Below, one piece after another: positions 51,726-62,121 of a stretch of DNA of 64,000 nt. The stretch is taken from contig CAKULK010000010.1 in the NCBI GenBank assembly GCA_934667275.1, forward strand, positions 1 to 64,000, given 5' to 3'. Source of the stretch: an uncultured Bacteroidales bacterium (GTDB lineage Bacteria > Bacteroidota > Bacteroidia > Bacteroidales > Paludibacteraceae). Positions within the stretch are counted from its first letter, which is position 1; every line of letters begins with the position of its first letter. The notes below the pieces were generated by a model. That model worked only from the letters and a program-made list of their open reading frames with translations, was not told the origin of the DNA and did not search any database. The translations under genes were made by a program, and so were the position numbers.

Positions 51726-52618
51726 CACTTCAGCATTTTCCGGTTTTGCTGTCGGAAAGCCTGCGGACTGATGCCTGTTTGCAAGCGGAAATACTTGCAG
51801 AAACTGCTCGCACTGGCATAATTCATCGTATAGGCGATTTCTTTGACGGTATCGTTGGTGTATATCAGACTCTGTTTTATCTCACGGATGGCGATGGCGT
51901 TGATAATATCTGTCGGTGTCTTGCCTGCCACCTGGTTGCAGATATAGGTCAGGTATTTCGGAGTGATTGCCATCTCATTTGCGTACCAGCGTACATAACG
52001 CCGCGAAGTATGGTTGTCTTCGAGCAGGCGCACAAACTGATAGAACAACTGGTTCAGCCGCGACTTGTTGGTATTCAACGATATGCTGTCCATATCCGTT
52101 CCTTCTGCACACTCATGGCTTTTCATATTGACTTCCAGCATTTCCAGCATCTCAAAGATAATGGCCTGTGCCAAAGAGTCTGAAATCTTGTCCTGATAAG
52201 GACTGGCATTTTGTATGTGAAGGTCTATCAGTTTCTCATATGCTTCGCACAATTTTATCTGCCGTTCTGTCAAACGGATAATCGGATGCAACTTGATGTA
52301 TTGCAACTTGTTATACCAGTTCGTCTCCACCCTCAGACACGAGTACACCACATCGTTCAGCGTATCCTGCGGCACACAAAACACAAGACATCGGAAATCG
52401 TCCGAATGGGTATAGTCACCTTTCAGAAAATCAGGCATACACAGCAGCACATCGTGTTGGCTGACGTCATACTCGCCGTTTGAGGTTGTTTCCAAATGCA
52501 GATGACCTGCTTGGCACATCAACACCGTCACCGTTCCTTCTGCTATGGTACGTCCTGCCAACAGGGCATCCAAATCATCAGAAACCAAGATATTTTTGAA
52601 AGGGATTACTTGCTCCAT
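51725..52618 (-). CDS. AraC-family transcription regulator
   Basis: 297 aa. N-terminal cupin-like sensor part (about 15-150: VTVLMCQAGHLHLETTSNGE, DVSQHDVLLCMPDFLKGD) and a C-terminal pair of helix-turn-helix motifs (about 200-295: ANEMAITPKYLTYICNQVAG, IREIKQSLIYTNDTVKEIAY, FCKYFRLQTGISPQAFRQQ). The start ATG 52618 (MEQVIPFKN) matches the family; the longer frame is rejected. Translationally coupled to the deacetylase-like gene. Ligand and targets unknown. Confidence 0.92.
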   Translation of the reverse strand: MEQVIPFKNILVSDDLDALLAGRTIAEGTVTVLMCQAGHLHLETTSNGEYDVSQHDVLLCMPDFLKGDYTHSDDFRCLVFCVPQDTLNDVVYSCLRVETNWYNKLQYIKLHPIIRLTERQIKLCEAYEKLIDLHIQNASPYQDKISDSLAQAIIFEMLEMLEVNMKSHECAEGTDMDSISLNTNKSRLNQLFYQFVRLLEDNHTSRRYVRWYANEMAITPKYLTYICNQVAGKTPTDIINAIAIREIKQSLIYTNDTVKEIAYTMNYASASSFCKYFRLQTGISPQAFRQQNRKMLK

Positions 52619-52659
52619 ACTTGTTCCGATTTTCGTATTTTGATTGTCTCTTTTGTGGG

Positions 52660-52667
52660 CAAAGGTA
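52660..52667 (-). promoter_or_regulatory. Candidate -7 box for the AraC gene
   Basis: Minus-strand TACCTTTG at 52667-52660, with no clear TTTG at the usual distance; ATG stands at the expected place. Activator dependence is possible. Confidence 0.4.
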
Positions 52668-52786
52668 CAAAAAATATACCAAATGGCATATACCACAACA
52701 CAAAAGATAGGGTTAATCTGGGAATTATTCGCCAAATGGAATATATTTGTTCCCTTATAGATTATCCGCAGCAGCATCTTTTGCAC

Positions 52787-52794
52787 TATTTTTG
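52787..52794 (+). promoter_or_regulatory. Candidate -7 box for the CDP-alcohol phosphatidyltransferase gene
   Basis: TATTTTTG at 52787-52794, about 50 nt before the ATG; no good -33 box seen 19-21 nt upstream. Confidence 0.4.
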
Positions 52795-52843
52795 TATGGA
52801 AATTAGGAACATGTTTTTCAAGGTATAATCAAAATATACAACT

Positions 52844-53566
52844 ATGGAAAGTCAAAACAACGCCGGCATCAAGCAGGCGAACCGTATTCAAACCTCTCTG
52901 CTCAACAGCGTGGAGCGCAAAGCCCTCGTTTGGATGGCGGAGCATATGCCCGCGTGGGTCACTTCCGATATGCTCTCTGCCGTGGGGGCTTTGGGGGCCG
53001 TCATCGTAGCGGCGGGCTACATTCTCGCAAGCATCAATATCAATTTCCTTTGGCTGGGTTCTTTCGGCTACGTAGTACACTGGTTTGGCGACTCCATGGA
53101 TGGTTCTCTGGCGCGCGTGCGGCACACCCAGCGTCCTGTTTACGGTTTCTATCTCGACCACACCCTTGATGCCGTCACCGAACTCATCATGTTTGTCGGT
53201 GCGGGGCTCTCGGGGCTGTTGCGTCTCGACATTGCCTTGCTTGTCTTTGTGGCATACCTTCTCATGACGCTCAACGTCACCATCAATTCCCATCTCAAAA
53301 GCGAGTTCCGTCTCACCTATGCCAAACTGGGACCCACCGAGTTCCGCCTCATCATGATTATCCTCAACACTCTGCTCATCTATGTGGCTCCTATGCGTGA
53401 GTTCCGTGCTCATCTCACTGTCTTCCGCCATAGCATAACTCTCAGCGGATTGGATGTCGCTGCATTGTGCATCTTCCTGCTCATTATGGTCATCTACACC
53501 TGCACCGTCATCTCCGATGCACGCGGTTATGCCAAGGCGGACCCGCTTCCCAAGGCTCCTAAATAG
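52844..53566 (+). CDS. CDP-alcohol phosphatidyltransferase family protein
   Basis: 240 aa with about six helices. The family signature is DGSLAR ... G-FYL-D-HTL-D (DSMDGSLARVRHTQRPVYG, then FYLDHTLD near residue 100), containing the four metal-binding Asp. It joins a CDP-activated lipid to an alcohol acceptor in the membrane. The acceptor (inositol phosphate, glycerol phosphate or other) cannot be told. Cardiolipin synthase follows 17 nt later, so a phospholipid role is likely. Confidence 0.9.
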   Translation: MESQNNAGIKQANRIQTSLLNSVERKALVWMAEHMPAWVTSDMLSAVGALGAVIVAAGYILASININFLWLGSFGYVVHWFGDSMDGSLARVRHTQRPVYGFYLDHTLDAVTELIMFVGAGLSGLLRLDIALLVFVAYLLMTLNVTINSHLKSEFRLTYAKLGPTEFRLIMIILNTLLIYVAPMREFRAHLTVFRHSITLSGLDVAALCIFLLIMVIYTCTVISDARGYAKADPLPKAPK

Positions 53567-53583
53567 TATCTGTCCCGTTCCCC

Positions 53584-54972
53584 ATGCCTCTTTGGTTTCA
53601 TATCGTCTTGGCGGTCTTCGCACTCAATGCGATTATGGTGGTCATTACCGAAAACCGCCATCCTGCCAATGCGTGGGCATGGATATTGTTGCTTCTCTTC
53701 GTACCGTTCATAGGTCTCATTATCTATTTCCTTTTCGGTACGCGGGCAAGCCGTTTCCCTCTCATCAGTACAACCGACTGGTACAAGTTGAAAGCCCGGT
53801 CGCTGCCTCAGTGTGCCACACAGGTGCCGGAGTATCCCCTGGTCAAACTACTCTATTCCACCAACACTGCCTACCCTATCGCGGGCAACGCCACTCGGCT
53901 CTACACCACTTTCTCCACCCTTTGGGAGGATATGCAGACCGACATTGCCGCTGCTCGGCATAGTGTCCATTTCCAGTTCTTCAAGTTCGAAGACGACCAG
54001 GTCGGGCAACAGGTCAGCGACCTGCTCATTCGCAAGGCGCAAGAGGGAGTAGAGGTGCGCGTGCTGTACGATGCGGCGGCCAACTGGCTTGTGCCGCCGC
54101 GTTTCTTCCGCCGCCTCAAGGAGAACGGGGTCTCGGTGGAACCTTTCAACCGTATCTTTCCTTTTCTCACCCCCTTTTCCAACTACCGCAACCACCGCAA
54201 AGTGGTGGTCATCGACGGACGCATCGGCTACCTCGGTGGCATGAACATTGCCGAACGCTACAAGAAAGGCGTACATGGCGGTATCTGGCGCGATACGCAT
54301 CTCCGCATCGCAGGACCCGCCGTCAGCGAACTGCAAACCACGTTCCTTATGGATTGGCATTTCGCCGCCAAACGCCTGCTCGATGATGCTGCTTACTATC
54401 CCCCCATCGCCCCGCAGGGCAATTCGCTTATCCAAATAGCCTCGGCCACCCCCTCCGACCCGTGGCGTGTGATGAACCAGTCGCTCACCATGCTCGTCGC
54501 CCGCAGCAACCGCTACGTGTACCTCCAATCACCCTATTTCCTGCCCACAGAATCGCTTATGAACGCGCTATGCAGTGCCGCACAGGCGGGCATTGATGTG
54601 CGTCTGATGCTGCCTGTACGCGGCGACAAAGGCATCATCGTTCCCAAAGCAAGTTGCTCTTTCTACGAGCGCGCCTTGCGAGCAGGTGTGCGCATATACC
54701 TCTATAAAAACGGCTACCTGCATGCCAAAACGGCAGTATCTGACGATACCATAGCCAGCATAGGAAGCACCAACATCGACCCGCGCAGTCTGCGTCTCTC
54801 TTTCGAAATCAACGCTTTCATCTACGACAATCTTGTAGCCAAAGAGCAACGCCGTATCTTCCTCGAAGACACCCGTTTCTGTCAGGAGTTAGACCTCACC
54901 ACGTGGCAACACCGCTCCCGTCTCGAGCGTCTCAAAGAGTCCTTGGCGCGCCTCTTTATGCCTATCTTGTAA
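53584..54972 (+). CDS. cls: Cardiolipin synthase
   Basis: 462 aa. Two N-terminal helices (WFHIVLAVFALNAIMVV, WAWILLLLFVPFIGLIIYFL) with the PLD-nuclease N-terminal motif GTR, then two PLD domains with HxK motifs: NHRKVVVIDGRIGYLGGMNI near 200 and HAKTAVSDDTIASIGSTNID near 380. It condenses two phosphatidylglycerols (or PG with another lipid) to cardiolipin in the inner membrane. Pairs with the CDP-alcohol enzyme upstream. Confidence 0.94.
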   Translation: MPLWFHIVLAVFALNAIMVVITENRHPANAWAWILLLLFVPFIGLIIYFLFGTRASRFPLISTTDWYKLKARSLPQCATQVPEYPLVKLLYSTNTAYPIAGNATRLYTTFSTLWEDMQTDIAAARHSVHFQFFKFEDDQVGQQVSDLLIRKAQEGVEVRVLYDAAANWLVPPRFFRRLKENGVSVEPFNRIFPFLTPFSNYRNHRKVVVIDGRIGYLGGMNIAERYKKGVHGGIWRDTHLRIAGPAVSELQTTFLMDWHFAAKRLLDDAAYYPPIAPQGNSLIQIASATPSDPWRVMNQSLTMLVARSNRYVYLQSPYFLPTESLMNALCSAAQAGIDVRLMLPVRGDKGIIVPKASCSFYERALRAGVRIYLYKNGYLHAKTAVSDDTIASIGSTNIDPRSLRLSFEINAFIYDNLVAKEQRRIFLEDTRFCQELDLTTWQHRSRLERLKESLARLFMPIL

Positions 54973-55092
54973 TCCCGTTGGTTTCTCTTCTTTGCTGCAC
55001 CGACCCGCTATGGCTGCCATTTTGTCAGCCAATACGTCTTTGGTACAACCTTTGTCCATTCCATTGCAGACCGCACAAAGCGGATAACAACG

Positions 55093-55099
55093 AAAGGAG
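55093..55099 (+). promoter_or_regulatory. Strong ribosome-binding site before clpB
   Basis: AAAGGAG, 8 nt before the ATG at 55108. It is the clearest Shine-Dalgarno sequence in the window and fixes the short ClpB start; genes around it have none. Confidence 0.7.
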
Positions 55100-55107
55100 A
55101 TTTAACT

Positions 55108-57249
<2,142 letters not shown>

Positions 57250-57268
57250 TACCGCAAGGTTTAACAAG

Positions 57269-57301
57269 AAAGCCTGCTCAATTTTTGTTGGGCGGGCTTT
57301 T
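57269..57301 (+). terminator. Intrinsic terminator after clpB
   Basis: AAAGCCTGCTCAA (57269-57281) pairs, with two G-T wobbles, with TTGGGCGGGCTTT (57288-57300), followed by TTCC. Twenty nt beyond the stop. Confidence 0.75.
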
Positions 57302-57313
57302 CCTTTGAGAGAA

Positions 57314-57346
57314 TATCGCGGGTCTGTCGCGGGTCTATCGCGGGTT
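57314..57346. repeat. Three tandem 11-bp repeats
   Basis: TATCGCGGGTC, TGTCGCGGGTC, TATCGCGGGTT, between the clpB terminator and the next promoter. Shares the TnTCGCGGGTC form with the array at 61965. Confidence 0.85.
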
Positions 57347-57381
57347 GAAGGTATGTTTTTGCATTCATTTTCGGCAAACAC

Positions 57382-57412
57382 TTGCAAAAATGCGCTTTTT
57401 TCACTACCTTTG
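57382..57412 (+). promoter_or_regulatory. Promoter for the antiporter operon
   Basis: TTG (57382-57384), 20-nt spacer, TACCTTTG (57405-57412). Leader about 25 nt. Confidence 0.65.
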
Positions 57413-57441
57413 TGCGCTAAATATTCATTAACGAAAACGTT

Positions 57442-59067
57442 ATGCAAGTAGAGTTGGTGCTATTGGTGCTGTCGTTGCTGTTCTTCGCCAGTATCTTTAC
57501 GGACAAGATAGGGTATAAATTCGGTGTGCCGGCGTTGTTGCTGTTCCTCGCCGTAGGTATGCTGTTCGGACCGGACGGCATCGGGCGTCTGTTCAGTGAG
57601 AACGGCATGGGCTATATCCTCGGCGTGGGGTCGGCACAAGCCATCGGTACCGTCGCGCTCTGTATCATCCTGTTCTCGGGCGGTATGGACACCAAACTGT
57701 CGGAGATACGCCCCGTAATGGCACCGGGGCTTACCCTCGCTACCATTGGCGTACTGCTGACTGCCATTATCACAGGCGTTATCATCTACTACATCTTCGG
57801 TTGGCTCAATGCCGTGGCGAGCGTCAGTATATGGGTCGCCCTGCTGATGGCATCGACGATGTCGTCCACCGACTCGGCATCCGTGTTCTCGATTCTGCGC
57901 ACCAACGGCGTGGGGCTGAAGCATAACCTCCGTCCGCTGTTGGAGTTGGAGAGTGGTGCCAATGACCCGATGGCGTATGTACTGACCACCACTTTGATAG
58001 GCGTGGTGACCTCCGCTTCCGCAGACATCTCCGCGCTGGCGATTGTGCAGACGATTGTGGTGCAACTCGTGATGGGCGCTGTAATGGGCTTTTTGTTCGG
58101 AAAAGGCATTGTGGAGTTGATGCGCAAGGTGCAACTCAGCAACGAGTCGCTCTACCCGATTATGGTGTTGACGGCGTGTATCTTCATCTTCTCGATTACC
58201 TACTATTTGCAGGGGAATACCTATCTGGCGGTGTATATCGGCGGCTTGGTGATAGGCAACAGCAAGTTCACCCGCAAGCGGCAGACCCGCAGTTTCTTCG
58301 ACGGACTGACATGGCTCAGCCAGTTGGTAATGTTCCTCGTCCTCGGATTGATGGTGCACCCCACCGACCTGCTCAAAGTGGAAGTACTGGTACCGTGCCT
58401 TGTGATTAGTGTTGTGATGATATTCATCTCGCGCCCTATATCGGTTTTCCTATGTATGACGCCTTTCCGCCAATACACGCGGCAGGACAAACTGCTGCTC
58501 AGTTGGGTCGGTCTCAAAGGTGCCGTGCCTATTATATTTGCAATCCTCTGCAAGGCAGGCGGCGTGGCACATGCTGATTTGATATTTAACATTGTCTTCC
58601 TCTGCACGTTGGTTTCGCTGATTGTACAGGGCACTTCTCTTTCGGCGATGGCGAAGAAACTGCACCTCGCCGTACCGCCGGTGCAACTGAAGAAACTCGT
58701 GCACTTCGACATCGACCTGCCCGAGGAGATTGAGTCGTCGGCAACCGAAATGGAAGTGGACGAACCGATGCTGGCTAACGGGAATATGCTCAAGGATTTG
58801 GCTATCCCCGCCAAGACGCTGGTTATCATGGTGCGCCGCGGCGAGGATTTCTTTGTGCCAACGGGCAAGTCGGTGCTTGAGACAGGCGACCAACTGCTGG
58901 TCATCACCGACAACGATGCCGCCCTTGCCGCGCAGTACCACGAAGCCGAAGAAGAGGAAGAGAATAATCACTGGGGACCGCGTCTTATCAACGACACCAA
59001 AGGCTTTCTGAAAGAGAAGTGGCACCAGATATCCCACCCCACCAAGAATCCGACTACTAAAAGTTAA
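57442..59067 (+). CDS. CPA1/CvrA-type K+/H+ antiporter with RCK_C domain
   Basis: 541 aa. About 12-13 membrane helices (residues 1-385) with ASTMSSTDSASVFSIL and LLELESGANDPMAYVL, the two motifs with the conserved Asp pair of the cation:proton antiporter superfamily. A C-terminal RCK_C (TrkA-C-like) domain of about 70 residues near 440-505 (LAIPAKTLVIMVRRGEDFFV, LETGDQLLVITDN) is typical of the NhaP2/CvrA branch, which moves K+ and controls cell volume. First gene of an operon with the methyltransferase gene 8 nt behind. Confidence 0.93.
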   Translation: MQVELVLLVLSLLFFASIFTDKIGYKFGVPALLLFLAVGMLFGPDGIGRLFSENGMGYILGVGSAQAIGTVALCIILFSGGMDTKLSEIRPVMAPGLTLATIGVLLTAIITGVIIYYIFGWLNAVASVSIWVALLMASTMSSTDSASVFSILRTNGVGLKHNLRPLLELESGANDPMAYVLTTTLIGVVTSASADISALAIVQTIVVQLVMGAVMGFLFGKGIVELMRKVQLSNESLYPIMVLTACIFIFSITYYLQGNTYLAVYIGGLVIGNSKFTRKRQTRSFFDGLTWLSQLVMFLVLGLMVHPTDLLKVEVLVPCLVISVVMIFISRPISVFLCMTPFRQYTRQDKLLLSWVGLKGAVPIIFAILCKAGGVAHADLIFNIVFLCTLVSLIVQGTSLSAMAKKLHLAVPPVQLKKLVHFDIDLPEEIESSATEMEVDEPMLANGNMLKDLAIPAKTLVIMVRRGEDFFVPTGKSVLETGDQLLVITDNDAALAAQYHEAEEEEENNHWGPRLINDTKGFLKEKWHQISHPTKNPTTKS

Positions 59068-59075
59068 TTCGTATC

Positions 59076-60416
59076 ATGTTGCCTATAGATTTCGTACATA
59101 GCATGCAGCAGCAGTTGGGTGTCACCGATGCCGACCACCTCTTCCACGCATTGGAGAGCGAGCCCGTCACGTCCATACGTCTCAACGACAAGATTGACTG
59201 CCTCACCTTCGATGCCGACACCGGCGAGGTGCCGTGGAACGAAGACGGCTACTACCTGAGCACGCGACCCCAATTTACCCTCGACCCGCTCCTTCACGCG
59301 GGCTGCTACTATGTGCAGGAGGCGAGCAGCATGTTCCTCCAGCAGGTCTTGGAGCAGTTTGTCGAACCCGACAGCATCGTCCTTGACCTCTGTGCCGCGC
59401 CCGGGGGCAAGTCCACCCTCATCAGCCAGTATCTGGGCGGCGAGGGACTCCTCATCAGCAACGAGGTCGTCCGCCAGCGCGTCTTCATCCTCTCCGAAAA
59501 CATTCAGAAGTGGGGCAATGGCAACACGGTAGTCACTCATAATCAGCCTATTGACTTCGGCGAGAAGTTGTCCGACCTGTTCGATTGCATGCTGATAGAC
59601 GCTCCCTGTTCGGGCGAAGGGATGTTCCGTAAGGACCCCGATGCTATCGCCGAGTGGAGCAAGACCAACGTACGCCTTTGTGCCGACCGTCAGCGTAGCA
59701 TCGTGGAAGACGCATGGGACGCCCTCAAACCCGGCGGCATACTCATCTATTCCACTTGCACGTTCAACCGTCAGGAGAACGAGCACAACGCCCTTTGGAT
59801 TGCCGAGGAACTCGGTGCCGAAGTGCTTGACATCGACTACGACCCCGCGTGGGGTATCACCGAGGGGCGCCCCGGATACCATTTCTATCCGCACAAGACC
59901 CGCGGCGAAGGGCTGTATATCTGTGCTTTCCGCAAGAAGGGCGAGTGCATCAATCCCTTCCGCGTGCCCAAGAGCAAGCAAGCGGCTCCCAAGCCCATCG
60001 AGCAGGAGGAGGTTATCCGTCGTTGGCTCCGCCACCCGGAACGCTGGGTGATGCGGCAACAGGACCGCTTCATTACCGCTTACCCGCTGAAATACAAAGA
60101 GTTGATTGAGTACCTCACCACCCAGTTCATCTGCGTCAGTTACGGTGTGGGAGTCGGCGAGCAGCGCGGCAAGACCATGGCGCCGCAGCACCCCTTGGCG
60201 ATGGTCAAGGACCTCAATCCCGATGCCTTCCCGCTGGCGGAACTCACCCTCGAGCAGGCACTTTCCTACCTCCGCTCGGAGGCTATCACCCTCGAAGGCA
60301 AGCCCACCACGTTCCTCCTCGTCACCTACCAGCACATCCCGTTGGGCTTCGTCAAGAACATCGGCAACCGGTGCAACAACATGTACCCGAAAGAGTGGCG
60401 CATACGCAAACTCTAA
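59076..60416 (+). CDS. rRNA cytosine-C5 methyltransferase (RsmF/NOL1-NOP2-Sun family)
   Basis: 446 aa. SAM-dependent methyltransferase with motif I DLCAAPGGKSTLISQYLG near 102, motif IV DAPCSGEGMFRKD with the first catalytic Cys, and motif VI YSTCTFN with the second (PCS/TC pair). The C-terminal part from about 300 is an extra RNA-binding domain of RsmF-type enzymes (PLAMVKDLNPDAFPLAELTL). It makes m5C in 16S rRNA; position 1407 is known for E. coli RsmF but not shown here. Confidence 0.92.
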   Translation: MLPIDFVHSMQQQLGVTDADHLFHALESEPVTSIRLNDKIDCLTFDADTGEVPWNEDGYYLSTRPQFTLDPLLHAGCYYVQEASSMFLQQVLEQFVEPDSIVLDLCAAPGGKSTLISQYLGGEGLLISNEVVRQRVFILSENIQKWGNGNTVVTHNQPIDFGEKLSDLFDCMLIDAPCSGEGMFRKDPDAIAEWSKTNVRLCADRQRSIVEDAWDALKPGGILIYSTCTFNRQENEHNALWIAEELGAEVLDIDYDPAWGITEGRPGYHFYPHKTRGEGLYICAFRKKGECINPFRVPKSKQAAPKPIEQEEVIRRWLRHPERWVMRQQDRFITAYPLKYKELIEYLTTQFICVSYGVGVGEQRGKTMAPQHPLAMVKDLNPDAFPLAELTLEQALSYLRSEAITLEGKPTTFLLVTYQHIPLGFVKNIGNRCNNMYPKEWRIRKL

Positions 60417-60438
60417 CCCCATACCATTCCCACCCGCT

Positions 60439-61467
60439 ATGAAACGCATCTTTTCTACTCTCCTGACCCTTCTCGCCGTCATCACCTTGCCGGCGCAGCA
60501 GTACTACTTCACGGTGGACGAGCGGCACCCTGCCGAGCGACCGCTCCTGCATGGTGCACAGCGCATCCTTGTGGTCAACAACACCGTCCCCCAGCCAGAG
60601 GAGTTCGGACACAGCAACGCCGAAGACGGCACCATGCTCGCCGGCACATCCGTCAGTCTCACAGATGCTGCGCTGCGTTGCCTCTTTGCTGCCACACAGA
60701 CTATGGACGGCAGCGGCGAATACCTGCAAGTGGAACTCATGGACATCAGCCAGAACAAGAGCCGCAATTTCTACTCCCGCAGCCCCATGACCATAGTCGA
60801 CGAGGAGCGGCTATGCACAGAATACGAAGCCGATGCCCTGCTGATACTCAACCATTTGGTGCTTTATGACATGTGCGAGAGTTTCCCTGTCAACGACGAC
60901 CAATACTACGCCTACCTCCAAGCCTGTTCGCAGACGCACTGGACGGTGCACCATGCAGGCAACACGCAGGATGCTGTCTTCACCACGGCGGACACCTTGC
61001 TCTGGGAGGTGGAACCTGTTTACGCACGTGCCAGCGCACTCGCAGGACTTCCCGACCGGCACGATGCACTCCTCTACTTGGCGCAACAGATAGGCACCGA
61101 CGTAGCCGTCAGCCTCACACCCCAATGGTCACCCGCCACCCACTACCTCTATGATAATCCCGATGCCGGCATACAGCGCGGCATGCGTGCTTTCCAGCGC
61201 AAACTGTGGCAGGATGCCATTGCTGCTTGGCAGCAGGCTTTGGATAGTGGAGACAAGAAAGTCTCCGCTATCGCGGCAGCCGATATGGCTATTGCAGCGG
61301 AAATGATGGGCGACTACACCGCAGCGCTTGACTATGCCAACCGTGCCGTCAGCCTTTTCGGCGAATGGAAGAACGCCGATGGCCGCCAGCAGCAGGTGAA
61401 TATGCGCCACTACCTCGACCATCTCCACACCCGCCAATCCGACGAATCCGCCCTCTCAACCCACTGA
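60439..61467 (+). CDS. DUF6340-like protein, signal peptide plus TPR-like C-terminus
   Basis: 342 aa from ATG 60439, 22 nt after the methyltransferase gene. Signal peptide MKRIFSTLLTLLAVITLPAQ. The body (HPAERPLLHGAQRILVVNNT, EYEADALLILNHL, DTLLWEVEPVYARA) resembles the DUF6340 family of Bacteroidales, often lipoproteins, as I remember it; here no lipobox Cys is seen. The C-terminal 90 residues (AFQRKLWQDAIAAWQQALDS, DMAIAAEMMGDYTAALDYAN) form TPR-like helical pairs. Function unknown. Confidence 0.7.
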   Translation: MKRIFSTLLTLLAVITLPAQQYYFTVDERHPAERPLLHGAQRILVVNNTVPQPEEFGHSNAEDGTMLAGTSVSLTDAALRCLFAATQTMDGSGEYLQVELMDISQNKSRNFYSRSPMTIVDEERLCTEYEADALLILNHLVLYDMCESFPVNDDQYYAYLQACSQTHWTVHHAGNTQDAVFTTADTLLWEVEPVYARASALAGLPDRHDALLYLAQQIGTDVAVSLTPQWSPATHYLYDNPDAGIQRGMRAFQRKLWQDAIAAWQQALDSGDKKVSAIAAADMAIAAEMMGDYTAALDYANRAVSLFGEWKNADGRQQQVNMRHYLDHLHTRQSDESALSTH

Positions 61468-61530
61468 TATTTGCCAATGTTCACACATTGTTTACAGAAG
61501 AAATAACTCATAATTCATAATTGCCAACGG

Positions 61531-61570
61531 AGTTGGATACGCTTGGATAGGAGTTGGATTGGGTTGGACT
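61531..61570. repeat. Four degenerate 10-11-bp repeats (TTGGAT)
   Basis: TTGGAT or TTGGAC recurs at 61533, 61543, 61554 and 61564, spacings 10, 11 and 10. The last copy forms the left arm of the terminator at 61561. Confidence 0.65.
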
Positions 61571-61588
61571 AAAAATCCGACCCTTTTT
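61561..61588 (+). terminator. Intrinsic terminator
   Basis: GGGTTGGA (61561-61568) pairs with TCCGACCC (61576-61583), one wobble, then TTTTT. About 94 nt beyond the DUF6340-like gene and the likely end of that operon. Confidence 0.7.
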
Positions 61589-61765
61589 GTATGCGTACCC
61601 TTGCGGTGTCTTCGAGGCACGGGGTATGTTGCCGAGTGCAAACAACGAAGGCACCGGCAATAATGATTATCAGTATCAAAACTTTGCCCGTCACTGGTGC
61701 AGCGCGAGTATGTGGAGCAACAAAACGCGTATGACGCACAAAACGGGATAGACCAATAGACCGGC

Positions 61766-61839
61766 TGACCACCTCTTTCTATAATATATACACACACATA
61801 CGCGCAGGCGGGGGTATATATTATAAATGGAGCCGGTCA
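61766..61839. repeat. Imperfect 26-bp inverted repeat
   Basis: Perfect inner arms TATAATATATAC (61780-61791) and GTATATATTATA (61814-61825), extended outward to TGACC / GGTCA (61766 and 61839) with a few mismatches; 22-nt loop. On the right it is followed by GGTCAGGT, GGTCAAGT, GGTCGCCC. It could fold as a long hairpin or be the ends of a decayed miniature element. Confidence 0.6.
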
Positions 61840-61964
61840 GGTGGTCAAGTGGTCGCCCGGTAATTATAAATTAGAAGTTTCAGACGTGTGATTGCGCACG
61901 ATGCGCAACAAAAGGGGCGAAAATGATGTACCTTTGCATCGTCTTTCGGAAAGATACCAGTCCC

Positions 61965-61997
61965 TGTCGCGAGTCTCTCGCGGGTCTCTCGCGGGGC
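61965..61997. repeat. Three tandem 11-bp repeats
   Basis: TGTCGCGAGTC, TCTCGCGGGTC, TCTCGCGGGGC, about 30 nt after a TACCTTTG box (61929-61936). Same form as the array at 57314. Confidence 0.85.
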
Positions 61998-62031
61998 ACA
62001 AAAATCTTAGTTTTCAAACAAAAACAAACCA

Positions 62032-62103
62032 ATGAGCAAAACCCAATTCGAGTATCCCGTACGCAAACTCTGCGGAGTTAAGAGTTACTTCTTTCAACTC
62101 TAA
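62032..62103 (+). pseudogene. Truncated remnant of a small Bacteroidales gene
   Basis: A 23-codon frame, MSKTQFEYPVRKLCG then VKSYFFQL and stop. The first 15 residues resemble, from memory, the start of short (about 100 aa) proteins found in many copies in Bacteroidales genomes; the rest does not. The break falls at an inverted repeat, GAGTTAAGAGTT / AACTCTAAACTC (62075-62107). A -7 box and leader precede it. It may be a decayed gene, or an unrelated short frame. Confidence 0.35.
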
Positions 62104-62121
62104 ACTCTCAACATTCAACTA

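Larger units (their letters stand above)
61468..62121. other. Non-coding stretch with repeats and a gene remnant
   Basis: About 650 bp before the efflux-pump gene. In order: repeats of 10-11 bp (61531-61570), a terminator (61561-61588), a small open frame of no recognised kind (61625-61751), an imperfect palindrome (61766-61839), three 8-bp-period GGTC repeats (61836-61858), a lone TACCTTTG -7 box (61929-61936), an 11-bp array (61965-61997) and a short reading frame that seems to be a truncated gene (62032-62103). Confidence 0.55.

Noticed and set aside
36000..54000. Change of G/C strand bias along the window, hinting at a replication origin or terminus
   Set aside because: Several sampled lines disagreed and I could not count the whole window; a cumulative GC-skew plot would be needed.
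61625..61751. Small plus-strand frame starting MLPSANNEG
   Set aside because: No recognised family, no ribosome-binding or promoter signal, and its composition looks like non-coding DNA or decayed coding DNA.
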